From Takakia lepidozioides (lineage: Eukaryota > Streptophyta > Takakiopsida > Takakiales > Takakiaceae): a stretch of 64,000 nt of DNA. The stretch covers positions 17,484,001 to 17,548,000 of the forward strand of contig CM060732.1 of the NCBI GenBank assembly GCA_030704615.1. Direction: 5' to 3'. The position numbers and the translations under genes were made by a program. The notes beneath the pieces were generated by a model. The model saw only the letters and a list, made by a program, of their open reading frames with translations, was not told where the DNA came from and did not search any database. Below, piece after piece: positions 55,012 through 64,000 of the stretch (its first letter is position 1; every line of letters begins with the position of its first letter).

Positions 55012-56784
55012 TGAAAGAGAAGCTAGACTTCACAGATATTCAGCAAAAAGAGAGAGTTATTTGAAAGCTAATTATCCATATCTTTGGGAGAGAGGAATAG
55101 ACATAGGAGAATCATCTGGACCTCTCACACCATTAAGGTCAAAGAGTACATCACCCATACCGGAGGAACTAGAGTTGGATGCCACTCCTTCTTATTCTTT
55201 ACAAGAAAGATTAAGGGATCTGGTACAGGAAGAGGATCAGCCACGAGGAGAGAACTCCAGTTTCTGAAGCAAAAGACAAAGAAGGAGAGGAAGATGTGGC
55301 AAAGCCAACGGAGAGTTCAGACTCTCCAACACCATTGCAATTGAGTTACATGAGTGAAAAAGAGGAAAACCAAGAGAAGAACTTGGAAGATGAAAACAGA
55401 GAGAAGAATTTGGAAGATGAAGAGTACGAAGAAGTAGACCCAACAGTTGAGGTTGAGACTACAACCAGGACATCCCAACCTGTTGGACCTGGATCAAGTG
55501 GAGCACTTGGATCACATGCCAACGAAGGTGTCGGCTCAGGGGGATCAGGCGGGCAGCTTGGATCTAGCCGTGGGGGGACAGGGAGTGTGGGAAGTAGTGC
55601 AATTGGAGCTGGGGATACTGAGAATACAGTGGGGCCGGTAGCAGGGAGTGCTCAGGGGCCAGCATCTAGTGGAAGATCCACCACAACAGGTCCTCAAGGA
55701 CCAGCACAAACATGAGGACCAGCACCTGTCAGTGGGCAGGGTGTGGGGCCACAGATGGCAGTACCTCCAACACGGGCAAAACCACCTTTTCCAATATACG
55801 CAGGGAAAGGAGATCCTGATGTACACATTAGCCAATTTGAGAACATGTGTATTGTGAACAATGAGAATGGCGATGATGCCAAGATGAGACTATTTCCTTG
55901 TTCACTTATCAAGAAAGCAAGTGAATGGTATGCAAGATTTCCAGATAATCATTTCCTAACTTGGAATGGCCTTAGTACGGCATTCCGGAACAGGTTCAGG
56001 ACAAGCAAAACTGAGGATGAAGTGTATGGAAGTTTACAACAGTTAAGGCAAAAGAAGCATGAAATTGTTGAGGAGTACATGGAAAAGATGGAGTTAATGA
56101 TGAAAAAGCTGGTTGCTGTACCAGCGCCAAGGTTACAGAAGACCTCGTTTGTAAGTGGACTAAGACCAGAGTTGCAAAAGAAAGTGGATATGTTACCCCA
56201 TAATACAGTGGAGGAGTCATTTGAAACAGCCAACATGATTGAGCAATTGGGAATGCTCAGAAGAGATAAAAGGGATGATGAGGACTTTGAGGATGAGTCA
56301 GATGAGGAAGAAGAGTAAGAGCTCAAAAGGAAGAGTAAGAAAAAGGAGAAGTTGAAGAGGGAAAACTATGAGAAAAGACTAGAGGAGATCTTGAAGAAGT
56401 ATGCCACAGAGGCTGCAACGCATTGGAGGAACGGTGTTTGGTGTGCAAAATGCCAGAATGAAGGCCATACCACAGCTGAATGCCACATGAAGGAGAAACA
56501 CTGTACTATCTGTAAAATGGATAACCATTCTACAGAGAATTGTTATTACAACAAAAGGACAGCTGCAAGAGAACCTAGGCAAGTAAGGGTGCATCAAGTG
56601 CAGCCCCAGCCAAGAAGGAACAATGATCAGGACCACTATGGAAGGCTTGGTGGTTATAACAATGGTATGGCGGGGAGAGGTAATCCAAGAGGGAATTACC
56701 AAGGCAATCCCAGAGGCAACTATCAGGGTAATCCAAGGGGGAATTACCAGCCAGGGAATCAGGATTATAGAAAACAGCCCCCAC
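55004..56784 (+). pseudogene. Ty3-type gag with two zinc knuckles
   Basis: A short charged start (MSDEREARLHRYSAKRE, 55004-55267) needs a frame change near 55265. The main gag frame then runs from about 55270 with two in-frame stops (TGA 55713-55715, TAA 56316-56318). It contains an acidic and Gly/Ser-rich linker, then the capsid domain (55743-56240: FPIYAGKGDPDVHISQFENM, RLFPCSLIKKASEWYARFPD, LRQKKHEIVEEYMEKMELMM). Next come two CCHC knuckles, CAKCQNEGHTTAEC at 56442-56483 and CTICKMDNHSTENC at 56502-56543, both C-x2-C-x4-H-x4-C. Last are GNPRGNYQ repeats (56680-56750). Gag packages the element RNA into cytoplasmic particles. No protease, RT or integrase follows; at about 56785 the frame runs into a different gene. 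Confidence 0.85.
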
Positions 56785-58242
56785 AATTACCCATACGGTG
56801 GAGACTAGAGGAGGGGAAAGAACACCACAAAGAGCACGGATTGTGCAAGTTCGAGGTGAAGCCGGGGAGAGTGCTCGAGGTGGTTCCGGCGGTGGTTGAC
56901 CATGTTGAGGACGACGAGAGGGAGCTTTCTGACCAGGATGACATCCTCCCGGACATCCCCAAGCCCCAAACCCGGAGCATACAGGCTGGATTTGGCGGTC
57001 CGGGTGGGCTGCCGGAGAACCCCCCTGCAACAGACGTCATGTCGGAGGCGGATATGAAGTTGGCCGCTGCCAAGATGTTGGAGGCAACCCACAGCAACAT
57101 TGGCAGGGTCCTGGGGGGCATGGTGTACCCAGCCAAGCTTCAGATTCCCCTTTGCCGCTTGGTTTCATTGCAAGTGGTCAGACCTGCCCTCCCAGGCGAT
57201 ATCGACAAGCTGAAAATCTCTTTCCGGGAGGGATATCGAATGGGGTCTGCCGCGTTTTACGTTTCCATGGAGAACGACCATGGAGCTTCTCGTGCCCACA
57301 CTTCCGATGAGGTGGACAAATGGGGTCCCCATTGGCAAAGGCAAAATGAGGAGTTCGAGAGATTGATTGCTACTGATCCTCTTTTCCAGCACTTGTCCGG
57401 AAAGATGTTTTACGTGTGGGACGGCAATCATCGCCTCCTAGCATGGATGGAGTACATAGCCCAAGCCCACCCTAACGACCTGGATTGGCATTTCGCCGTG
57501 GAGTGTGTTGTGCTCAAGGTTGCGGGGCCCAAAGATCGCAGTCTTCTCAAAGCGGCAATGGCAAACATCAACTCGTAAGTTACAATGCTTCTTGCTTTGG
57601 AACTTTGAATTTGAAACAGTCATTTCATTGCCAATCGTCATATTTGTTGCAAATTCTCATTTCTGTATTGTTTAATGGAAATGTGGCATTGCAGGGTGAC
57701 TGAGAATGCCTTCATTGCCACCAACTTGTCCCATATGCTCTTCCGAGTGAAGGATGTCGGGAAGCAGGGGGTGCAAGAGTTTGCCAATTCGCTCAGTGCC
57801 GACCTCCTGCGCAAGTCGGAGGCAAAGGCAGACAGAACCTGGTATAGGCTGAGCATGGACGCCATGGTGGACTACATATTTCGGGTAAAGCTCCTGACTG
57901 TTTTGTTGAGCTAATCTGTCTCTCCTCCCCCAATAGAAGAAAAAGTGTTGAGCAGGATCTCTAATCTTATGTGCACATTCTTGACAGACGAAAATTCAGC
58001 AGGATTTGGCACATGCGCGGAGGTTCTACATGGAGTCAGAGGAGAAGAAACTAACCCTCCCGGCACTGGAATCGTATCTCAAAGCTGCGGAGGCGAAGGC
58101 CCGCATCAAGTACAAGTCGCGGATGGTAAAGTATGTGGCCATAGCTGATCCCGCCCTTGGTGCCGATTTTCTGGTGGAGGTGGGGAAGCACTACTCCCGC
58201 GCTCTAAAGCCCACGATGACATTGAGAAGCTGCATTGTCTAG
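56785..58242 (+). CDS. Spliced gene with DGNHR motif (ParB-like?), fused in frame to gag
   Basis: Exon 1 is about 56785-57574, exon 2 57695-57884 and exon 3 57988-58242 (TAG). Introns of 120 and 103 nt have good GTAAGT/GCAG and GTAAAG/ACAG borders and matching phases, with no internal stop. The start is unclear because the frame is open from 56352 through the gag zinc knuckles. Exon 1 has RWRLEEGKEHHKEHGLCKFE, an acidic linker, LCRLVSLQVVRPALPGDIDK, and FYVWDGNHRLLAWMEYIAQA (57410-57450). A DGNHR-type motif recalls ParB/sulfiredoxin-fold proteins; this is a motif-level resemblance only. Exons 2-3 are helical (LSHMLFRVKDVGKQGVQEFA, HARRFYMESEEKKLTLPALE). GC content rises relative to the gag. 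It is either a host gene invaded by the element or a gene carried by it. A further exon pair lies at 58.42-58.79 kb. Confidence 0.7.
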
Positions 58243-58416
58243 CCACATCTTGTGTGGATGCAACAGAAAAGGTTATACATTCTTAACCAAATTGTCGTGG
58301 CAACAATTCGTTTTTGTGGTGTTTGGCGCTTACTAATATGCTGGGTGGTTGGACAGACCCGGTGGCTCCAAATCTAGAATGGTTCCCAAAGTACAAGGGA
58401 CATGTGGAGCTTCCCC

Positions 58417-58792
58417 AAACCTGACAAACTGTCCGACCCCACATTCGACATGTGGATGAACTGCATGACATGGTGGTTTCAGGTACTTCCCCACGCTTCA
58501 TTTGGGGCGTCTACTCTTGTATCGGATGGATTTATTGTATTTTTTGAGGAAAGCGGTCTGATGGAGAATCTCCACAGGTGACGACGAATGCGCAAGAGCA
58601 GCTTGACACACAAGCACATCAGTTCAAGCTGGAGATTTCTGGTGAAGCTGAGAGCCTACGCAACTATGTGACGAGGTACTTTCTGCTCTACAAAACCGAC
58701 CTATTCTTTCGAGAGATACCCCATGCCCGCGGGAGCCACGAGTTCACCGACCAGCCGAACGCGGACAAAACGGCAATGCGCCTTCTGTACAG
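58417..58792 (+). pseudogene. Captured exon pair, second copy
   Basis: The first exon (PDKLSDPTFDMWMNCMTWWF) ends at 58482. The intron is 95 nt, and the second exon is 58578-58792 (215 nt; QLDTQAHQFKLEISGEAESL, HEFTDQPNADKTAMRLLYR) with donor GTACAT. Unlike the 51.7-kb copy, the second exon is open. They may be later exons of the DGNHR gene, since they follow it on the same strand. However, that gene has a stop at 58242, and the region 58243-58416 is not clearly coding. Confidence 0.65.
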
Positions 58793-58879
58793 GTACATAC
58801 GTTGTGCCTTTCTTTTTAGTCCTAACATTTCCAGGATGTAAGAGGCCCTATGTGGCGCATGAAAATTAGTTGTGGTCCT

Positions 58880-59370
58880 AGGAAAAATGGCGCCGAATTT
58901 CCGAATTCGGGCCCTAGGGGATGGCTGTCTAGGGGGTGCCTGGCACTCAGTCCAGATATTTGGCGCCATTTTTCCAATTGCAGGCCCAGTCAGATCTGGG
59001 ACGTAGCCATTCTCGGCCCCAACCTGGGAAAATGGCGCCGAATTTCCAGTTGAGGGCCCCGAAAATGGCTAGGTCCCTGGGGTGGCTGGCACCGAATCCG
59101 GAAATTCGGTGCCATTTTTCCAGATCAAGGCAAAGTCAGCTCTGGGACTTGGCCATTTTTGGGCCCAACCTGGGAAAATGGCGCCGAATTTCCAGTGCAG
59201 GGCCCCAAAAATGGCTAAGTCCCAGAGCTGGCAGGCACCGAAACAGGAAATTCGGCGCCATTTTTCCAGTTCCGGGCCCAGTGAGTTCTGGGACTTAGGC
59301 ATATTTGGCCCCAACCTGGGAAAATGGCGCCGGTTTTCCAGTGCAGGGCCCCAAAAATGGCTAAGTCCCT
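58880..59370. repeat. GGCGCC-centred satellite, copy 2
   Basis: Four tandem units of about 145 bp. Each contains AAAATGGCGCCGAATTTCCA in one orientation and GGAAATTCGGCGCCATTTTT in the other (forward near 58887, 59030, 59174, 59320; inverted near 58963, 59108, 59253). GGGCCC and TGGCTAAGTCCC are shared linkers. Each unit is thus an inverted pair. The ORFs on both strands are shadows. Confidence 0.92.
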
Positions 59371-59377
59371 ACAGTGG

Positions 59378-60296
59378 TGTCGCGCGGCTTTTACTCACCC
59401 ATCCCTTCGCTATCCGAGGCGGAAACTCCAAGATAGAAGAGTTGGAAATCTGTAAGTACTCAACCCGCTCAGAACAATCAGTCATGACCTACAGCTAGTG
59501 TATCATGGGGGTGTTTCCTATTTGTTTTCCTTTCCGCATTCATGTTAGCTACCTTACTATTGATAATTAAGTATCAGTTTGCTTCATCAATCTATCGGAT
59601 TCCATCAACTCATCCATTCATTCCACAGCTTCACTCAGATCTCTCTGCACAGTGTGATTGTATCGTATAAGTATCAAATTATGATTTATCAGGTATCAGG
59701 CCGAAGCCATTGTGTCTCTAATCTGTTCTACAATATCACTACAGCTTTGCATATAACAAACATCTACTAATCATCTCTCCTCCTTCACCGTGCTCTCCAT
59801 CTTTGCTTCCGTTCTTGCTCTCCGCCCGATCCCCTCTCATGCATGACCAAGAAGTGCCCCCCGTGAAGTGCTTGCTCCTCGTTTTATCTTCCTACCCGTT
59901 GTTCTAACCGCTTCCCTCACTAACCGTCGTCCGTGAACTAACATGTTCCCTTCGCAGATGTTGTTCCCCACAGTCGTTCCCTGTCCTGCTATCCTTTCCC
60001 TATGGTCGTGACAGCTGTGTCAAGCTGTGACTGGCTGTGTGAAACTGTGACGGGTTGTGACCGGCTGTGTCGGGCTGTGACTGGCTGTGCGACTGTGTTT
60101 GGCTGTGTCGGGCTGTGACTGGCTGTGTGGCTGTGTCGGCTGTGATGGGCTGTGTTGGCTGTGACGGGTTGTGTAACCCCCTTCTAAAGTGCGCTGCTGT
60201 CACCCCTAAGGCTCCTGTTGGTCTCAGTCTGTGCAAAAATTAAGGGTACCCTACAGATCCCGTATAAGTGTCTAAGTCCCAGACAGTCCTCTAACA
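59378..60296 (-). mobile_element. Full-length 3' LTR (copy D), 919 bp
   Basis: The same family as copy C, on the minus strand. It begins (at 60296) TGTTAGAGGACTGTCTGGGA and ends (at 59378) AAAAGCCGCGCGACA. The 10-bp repeat tract lies at about 60180-60003. A polypurine tract sits directly upstream on the minus strand and no primer site follows its end, so it is the 3' LTR of an element whose body is at higher coordinates. Confidence 0.92.
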
Positions 60297-60311
60297 TTAC
60301 CCTTCCCTCTC
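60297..60311 (-). promoter_or_regulatory. Polypurine tract
   Basis: On the minus strand GAGAGGGAAGGGTAA lies immediately before the TGTTAG start of LTR D, the expected place for the plus-strand DNA primer of an LTR retrotransposon. Confidence 0.8.
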
Positions 60312-60332
60312 AAAAAGCCGTGTCCTCACGGT

Positions 60333-63300
60333 TTACTGATTGCGATTAGCAAACCTTTGTGAGTGAGCACCTTTCTGACGTTGAGAGTTTCGTGGCGGAC
60401 TGTGTGTACGAGCCCGAGGTCTGTCACTGGTTGACGGAGATGATTGAACACTACCCGGATAAGTGAGGCCCTCTGGAGGCTGATATCGAGGTAACCTTTC
60501 AGGCATAGGAGACCCCCGTCGCTTCTTCTCTGCCATCTGAATTGCATAGTCTTCTCCCATGTCAAAAGAATCCGCTGAAGAAACAGTTGTATCAGAATCC
60601 TCATCGCCTCTCAGGTGTTTTAATTGTCGAACTTTTTGTGGAATCCTCTGGGGCATACAATGTTGTCCTACCATGTCTGGAAGTTTATATTTTAAAACTT
60701 GTTGTAAACGCTGAACAGCAAAATTGGTGAAGACACTGAGCTCCTTGTCTGTCCAGGTGAGTGGGGTGCCAATTACTTGTGCACCGTGCAAGTATTTCCA
60801 TGCCACATGTCCCTTATAGAAAATATCATCAATGCCGAATTTCTGTGTTGACAAATTGTTCCAGGCCGCTTGAAACCATGAACGAATTTGAGAATCTTTT
60901 TGCATCATAACTTTTGCCTCATATAGGTACATATGAGGTGGCACTGAAGGTAAGACCCAATGATCCCCACTGGAATAACTCAGAAAGCGCGATTGCATCT
61001 TGTGCTGCTCAATGTGATAACGTACCAGAAAACAAGCAGCGTAGTATAACCCGCATCCCATGACAATACTTGCTACCTCCTTGGTCTTGGTATAAATGAA
61101 TCCATGTACAACTTGGAAGGCAATTAATTCCTTCAACATTGTACTTGCCTCATGCCAGTATTGTGCAAAGTGATGATCCTCAATTGGTCGATTGTTCGGA
61201 AGAACTTTAGTCCTGGTTGCCACTGGCAGCCAAATGCGCATGATTTGGTAGTAATGTGCGAATGACTGCGGAGGACTAAATTCTTTCCAAGCCAAATCCA
61301 ACATGATGGGAATTTGGTTGAAGGGCATAATCATAGCCCTACTGTACTCCCTTGCAGCTGGAGTTTTAGGTGGGTTAAAAGCAGCATTGCCCCATACCTC
61401 AGGTTGTGGTGGCTGTGGTGTGGTTGTAGTAACAACAGGTTCAGCTACTGGTACAGTGACTTGTTGTGGTGTTGGTGGTACTGGCTCTTGTATCATTGGC
61501 ATCTCCTGCACCTCCTGTGAAGAAGACTGAAAAGCCAAAGTTATGGCTTGTAAATAAGAAGCCATTAACTGTTCCTCAGGTATATAGGCTCTTTTGTCGA
61601 TATTTGAAGTGAGGTCTTCCATTTGAGTCTGCAGTCCGTCTACATCCTCCTGTAACTCCGCTATCCTACTATAGACATTGTCTATAGTAGTTGTGGCAAT
61701 GTTCTGCACTTGCAGTCTGAGCTCATTCATCTTGCTTTGGGTGAGCTTTCGTGGTGCTTTGCCCTCCACTGGGCCTTGTGCTAACCAGACCTGCATAAGG
61801 TGGTTATCCACCAAGTTGCTTGTGGTTCCTCTGAGAGTGTGCTCCTCTCTTAGTTTGTACACATCTAATTGCTGTTGTAAAGCCTCCATGCGCTTCGCAT
61901 GAGATTCAACCAAATTCGCATAGGCAGCAAGTAGATTATTGGCTTCCTTCCAAGCCTTGTTAGTGACCGAGATTTCATTTCTATTGGCCATGATCGTTTG
62001 TTGCAACTCCAGGATGTGCTTCTCTTGATCAGCTTCAATCTGCCTGTATTGCTTGAAAGTATCCTCATTGCGACAGATTGTATTCTTCATATCGACAATG
62101 AGTTTCATTTGCTCAACATTCTCTGCTTCTGCCTTCATACTTTTTTCTGCTTGACTGTTTATTTCTTTTGTAGTTTGGTCAAGCATAGTTGTGAGTGTAG
62201 CACATTGTATGGCCATCCTATCATGCACTGTCTGCAACTCCGTATGTAGTGCATTCACTTCTTGCAACTTGCTTTCATGCTGCACCTGCATTTGGTATAG
62301 CTGTTGCTTATGTGCTTCGTGCAACTGGTCTTGCGCGAGGCCTGCCTCAATCAATTGTTCCTTGGCCAATTGCAAAGCCGCTTCTGTATTCTCCAAGTCT
62401 TGCTGCATCTTGAGAGTGACCTCCTCATCGACCTTGTTTGCACACTCAGTGGCTAGTCGAGCCTCAAACTCCTTCCTGAGTTCCTCTCTCAAGGCTGTCA
62501 ATTGGGTAGTTGGAACATGGGATTTGACATAAGTCCCCAACAAATTAAGTGTCCTGCCTATGGAACTCATCAGCATTGCCTGTTGAGGGTCATCATGGTG
62601 AAGTTGCTGTTGTTCCTCCTGATCCTCAACCGTGTGATGTCTCACGAACCACTCAGGCCATTGTCCCACCGGATTTTCTTCCTGAACCACTTCATCCATC
62701 ACCGGTGCTACAGTGTCTTGACATTCTACCTGTGGTACCTCCGACACAGGTGTGTGTATTATATGCACCTCAGGATTTCCCTTGGGCAACTGTTGCACCT
62801 CTGGAATCTCTGTCTCCTTGACCAGACCAGAATATTCATAGAGAAGGTCCCCCTTCTCAATTTCTGCCACTATCTGTTCTGTAGTTGGAATATCTAACCC
62901 TTCTTTTTCCAAATCAATTATTTCTGGTTGAGCTGCATGGACAACTTGTAACCTTGTGACAAGCCGATCATCTGGCTGTGATGGCTGTGATACTGAAGTA
63001 ACTTCATCTTCCCTCTCTGAAGGTCCTGCTTCTAGTAATAGCAGTTCTCTGTGCTGCTGTGCCCCTTCCTACACAAAAACTTGGGAAACATTATCATGCG
63101 GATTCCGTGAAGCCAGTGGATCCGCCACTACAGTCTTTCCCCGCCTCTGTCTCTTATTCTCGTGTTGTCCTGCCATTCCACCCTCACTGTGTGAAGAGCC
63201 TTGCTCTTCCATTGCAATGGTTTCTGGCTCAAACACTCCCATCTCCTTTCTTTCTCGAGCATCAAGGATGCCAGAATCAAGAATTATTTGAGCAATGATT

Positions 63301-64000
63301 GGGCCAGACACTATGATAGGAGACTTTGCGGCAGTACCCTGTAATCTTTTCATCTCCTCTACCAGTGCGTTGTACATTATGTCCGCCCATTCTACCTCTT
63401 CTCCTCTCAGGGCTTTGAGTATTTCCTCTGTGAAGGATCTGCTCAAATACTGTTGGTTCTGTTTCATGGCAAACAGAACGTTCAATACCTGGCCTACCTC
63501 CTTAAGCCCTGGGTACACGGCCTTGGTACAAGCATAACCCTGAGTTTTAAAGAAACTCCCTTCTTGGAATAAGTCCCTTATTTGCAGTCTTGCCCTGTGC
63601 TCCTCCACATGCACCTGGCCTGCTGGCAATCGAAACAATTGCTGTAGGTATAGGGGAGTAATTACTAATTCAACTCCCTTCACCGTTGTTGCTCCTGTCC
63701 TTGGCTCAAAGTTCTGTAAGAATTGTAATATGTACTGTCTATGGTGCAATGTCCAATCTTTGCTTTGCAATCCTTGCAATCTCAGCTCCTTCAGTATCTG
63801 CATCGTCTGTGGGGTAGCAATTGTTTGTTTCTGCAGAATTGTGGTGCTCTTCACCCTGATTTCCTCCATTCCTCTCACTCTCTTCATTCTAGACCCACAG
63901 AAATGTTTTGGCTGTAACAATTGAAGAAATGCCTGTAGTGCACAAAGCATAAACGTATGGTTGCCACAAAAAGCTATGGGTAATTTCTTGTAAGCCTGCG
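60333..64000 (-). CDS. Giant post-pol ORF of the Ty3-type element, one amber stop, partial
   Basis: A single minus-strand frame is open from the window edge (64000) to 60333, just before the polypurine tract, broken only by TAG at 63069-63071. Over 1,200 codons are visible. The first part (63950-63072) resembles plant transposon domains found after pol in Athila-like elements: TGATTVKGVELVITPLYLQQ, LFRLPAGQVHVEE and SPIIVSGPIIAQIILDSG. A Gln/Glu-rich linker and a long coiled coil follow (about 62500-61850; KQQLYQMQVQHESKLQEVNA). A second globular region (about 61330-60690) holds FNQIPIMLDLAWKEFSPPQS and VMGCGLYYAACFLVRYH. The end is a basic Ser/Arg/Pro tail. No signal peptide or clear transmembrane anchor is seen, so an envelope role is not supported. 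Function is unknown. The in-frame continuation past the amber codon suggests either recent inactivation or readthrough. Confidence 0.8.

Noticed and set aside
53473-60296. LTR C and LTR D as the two ends of one element
   Set aside because: They are in opposite orientation. C is followed by a primer site and gag, while D is preceded by a polypurine tract on the minus strand. They are ends of two different elements.

Overview
The window looks like nuclear DNA of a land plant. The evidence is an R2R3-MYB gene with the classic plant intron positions, spliced genes with GT-AG introns of about 85-550 bp, and plant-type transposable elements: hAT with a DUF659-like core, MULE with a SWIM finger, an L1-type LINE, and Ty3 elements with a large ORF after pol. 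I cannot name the species. A non-seed plant (bryophyte, lycophyte or fern) is my impression only. No tRNA, rRNA, organellar or bacterial genes were seen.

Only two loci look like ordinary host genes. An R2R3-MYB gene lies on the minus strand at 1-1640 and runs off the left edge. A gene for a very long coiled-coil protein (at least about 2,130 residues) lies on the plus strand at 27438 to about 36173. A third, spliced plus-strand gene at 56.8-58.2 kb has a DGNHR motif. It may be a real gene or a transposon-amplified one, because its coding frame is continuous with a retrotransposon gag frame upstream.

Layout: 1.6-7 kb is intergenic, with a head-to-head inverted repeat and a duplicated block of 120-bp repeats. 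7.4-9.96 kb (minus) is a decayed RING-finger gene split by a MITE. 10.1-18.5 kb is a palindrome-rich island. It holds two halves of a hAT transposase on opposite strands, a 31-copy array of GC-rich palindromes with a 50-bp period, two large inverted duplications, a decayed kinase-like gene and a second palindrome array. 18.7-26.6 kb is a retrotransposon graveyard with tandem truncated LTRs, integrase, gag and RT pieces, and inverted LTR-like arms. 27.4-36.2 kb is the coiled-coil gene. 38.2-42.5 kb (minus) is a decayed LINE. 43.9-46.6 kb is a decayed FCP1/NIF-phosphatase-like gene. 47.3-51.1 kb has a GGCGCC satellite, a MULE transposase (minus) and six 160-bp repeats. 51.7-52.2 kb has captured exons. 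53.5-57 kb is the 5' half of a Ty3-type element (LTR, PBS, gag). 58.4-59.4 kb has a second copy of the captured exons and the satellite. 59.4-64 kb (minus) is the 3' half of a related element: LTR, polypurine tract and a very long post-pol ORF that leaves the window.

The most unusual material is the palindrome island at 12.1-18.5 kb, where an inversion appears to have cut a hAT gene exactly at the edge of the array. Next are the LTR family carrying an exact 10-bp tandem repeat, its giant post-pol ORF, and the gag frame that runs into the DGNHR gene. Nothing here amounts to a proven new system. These are structural observations with stated tests.
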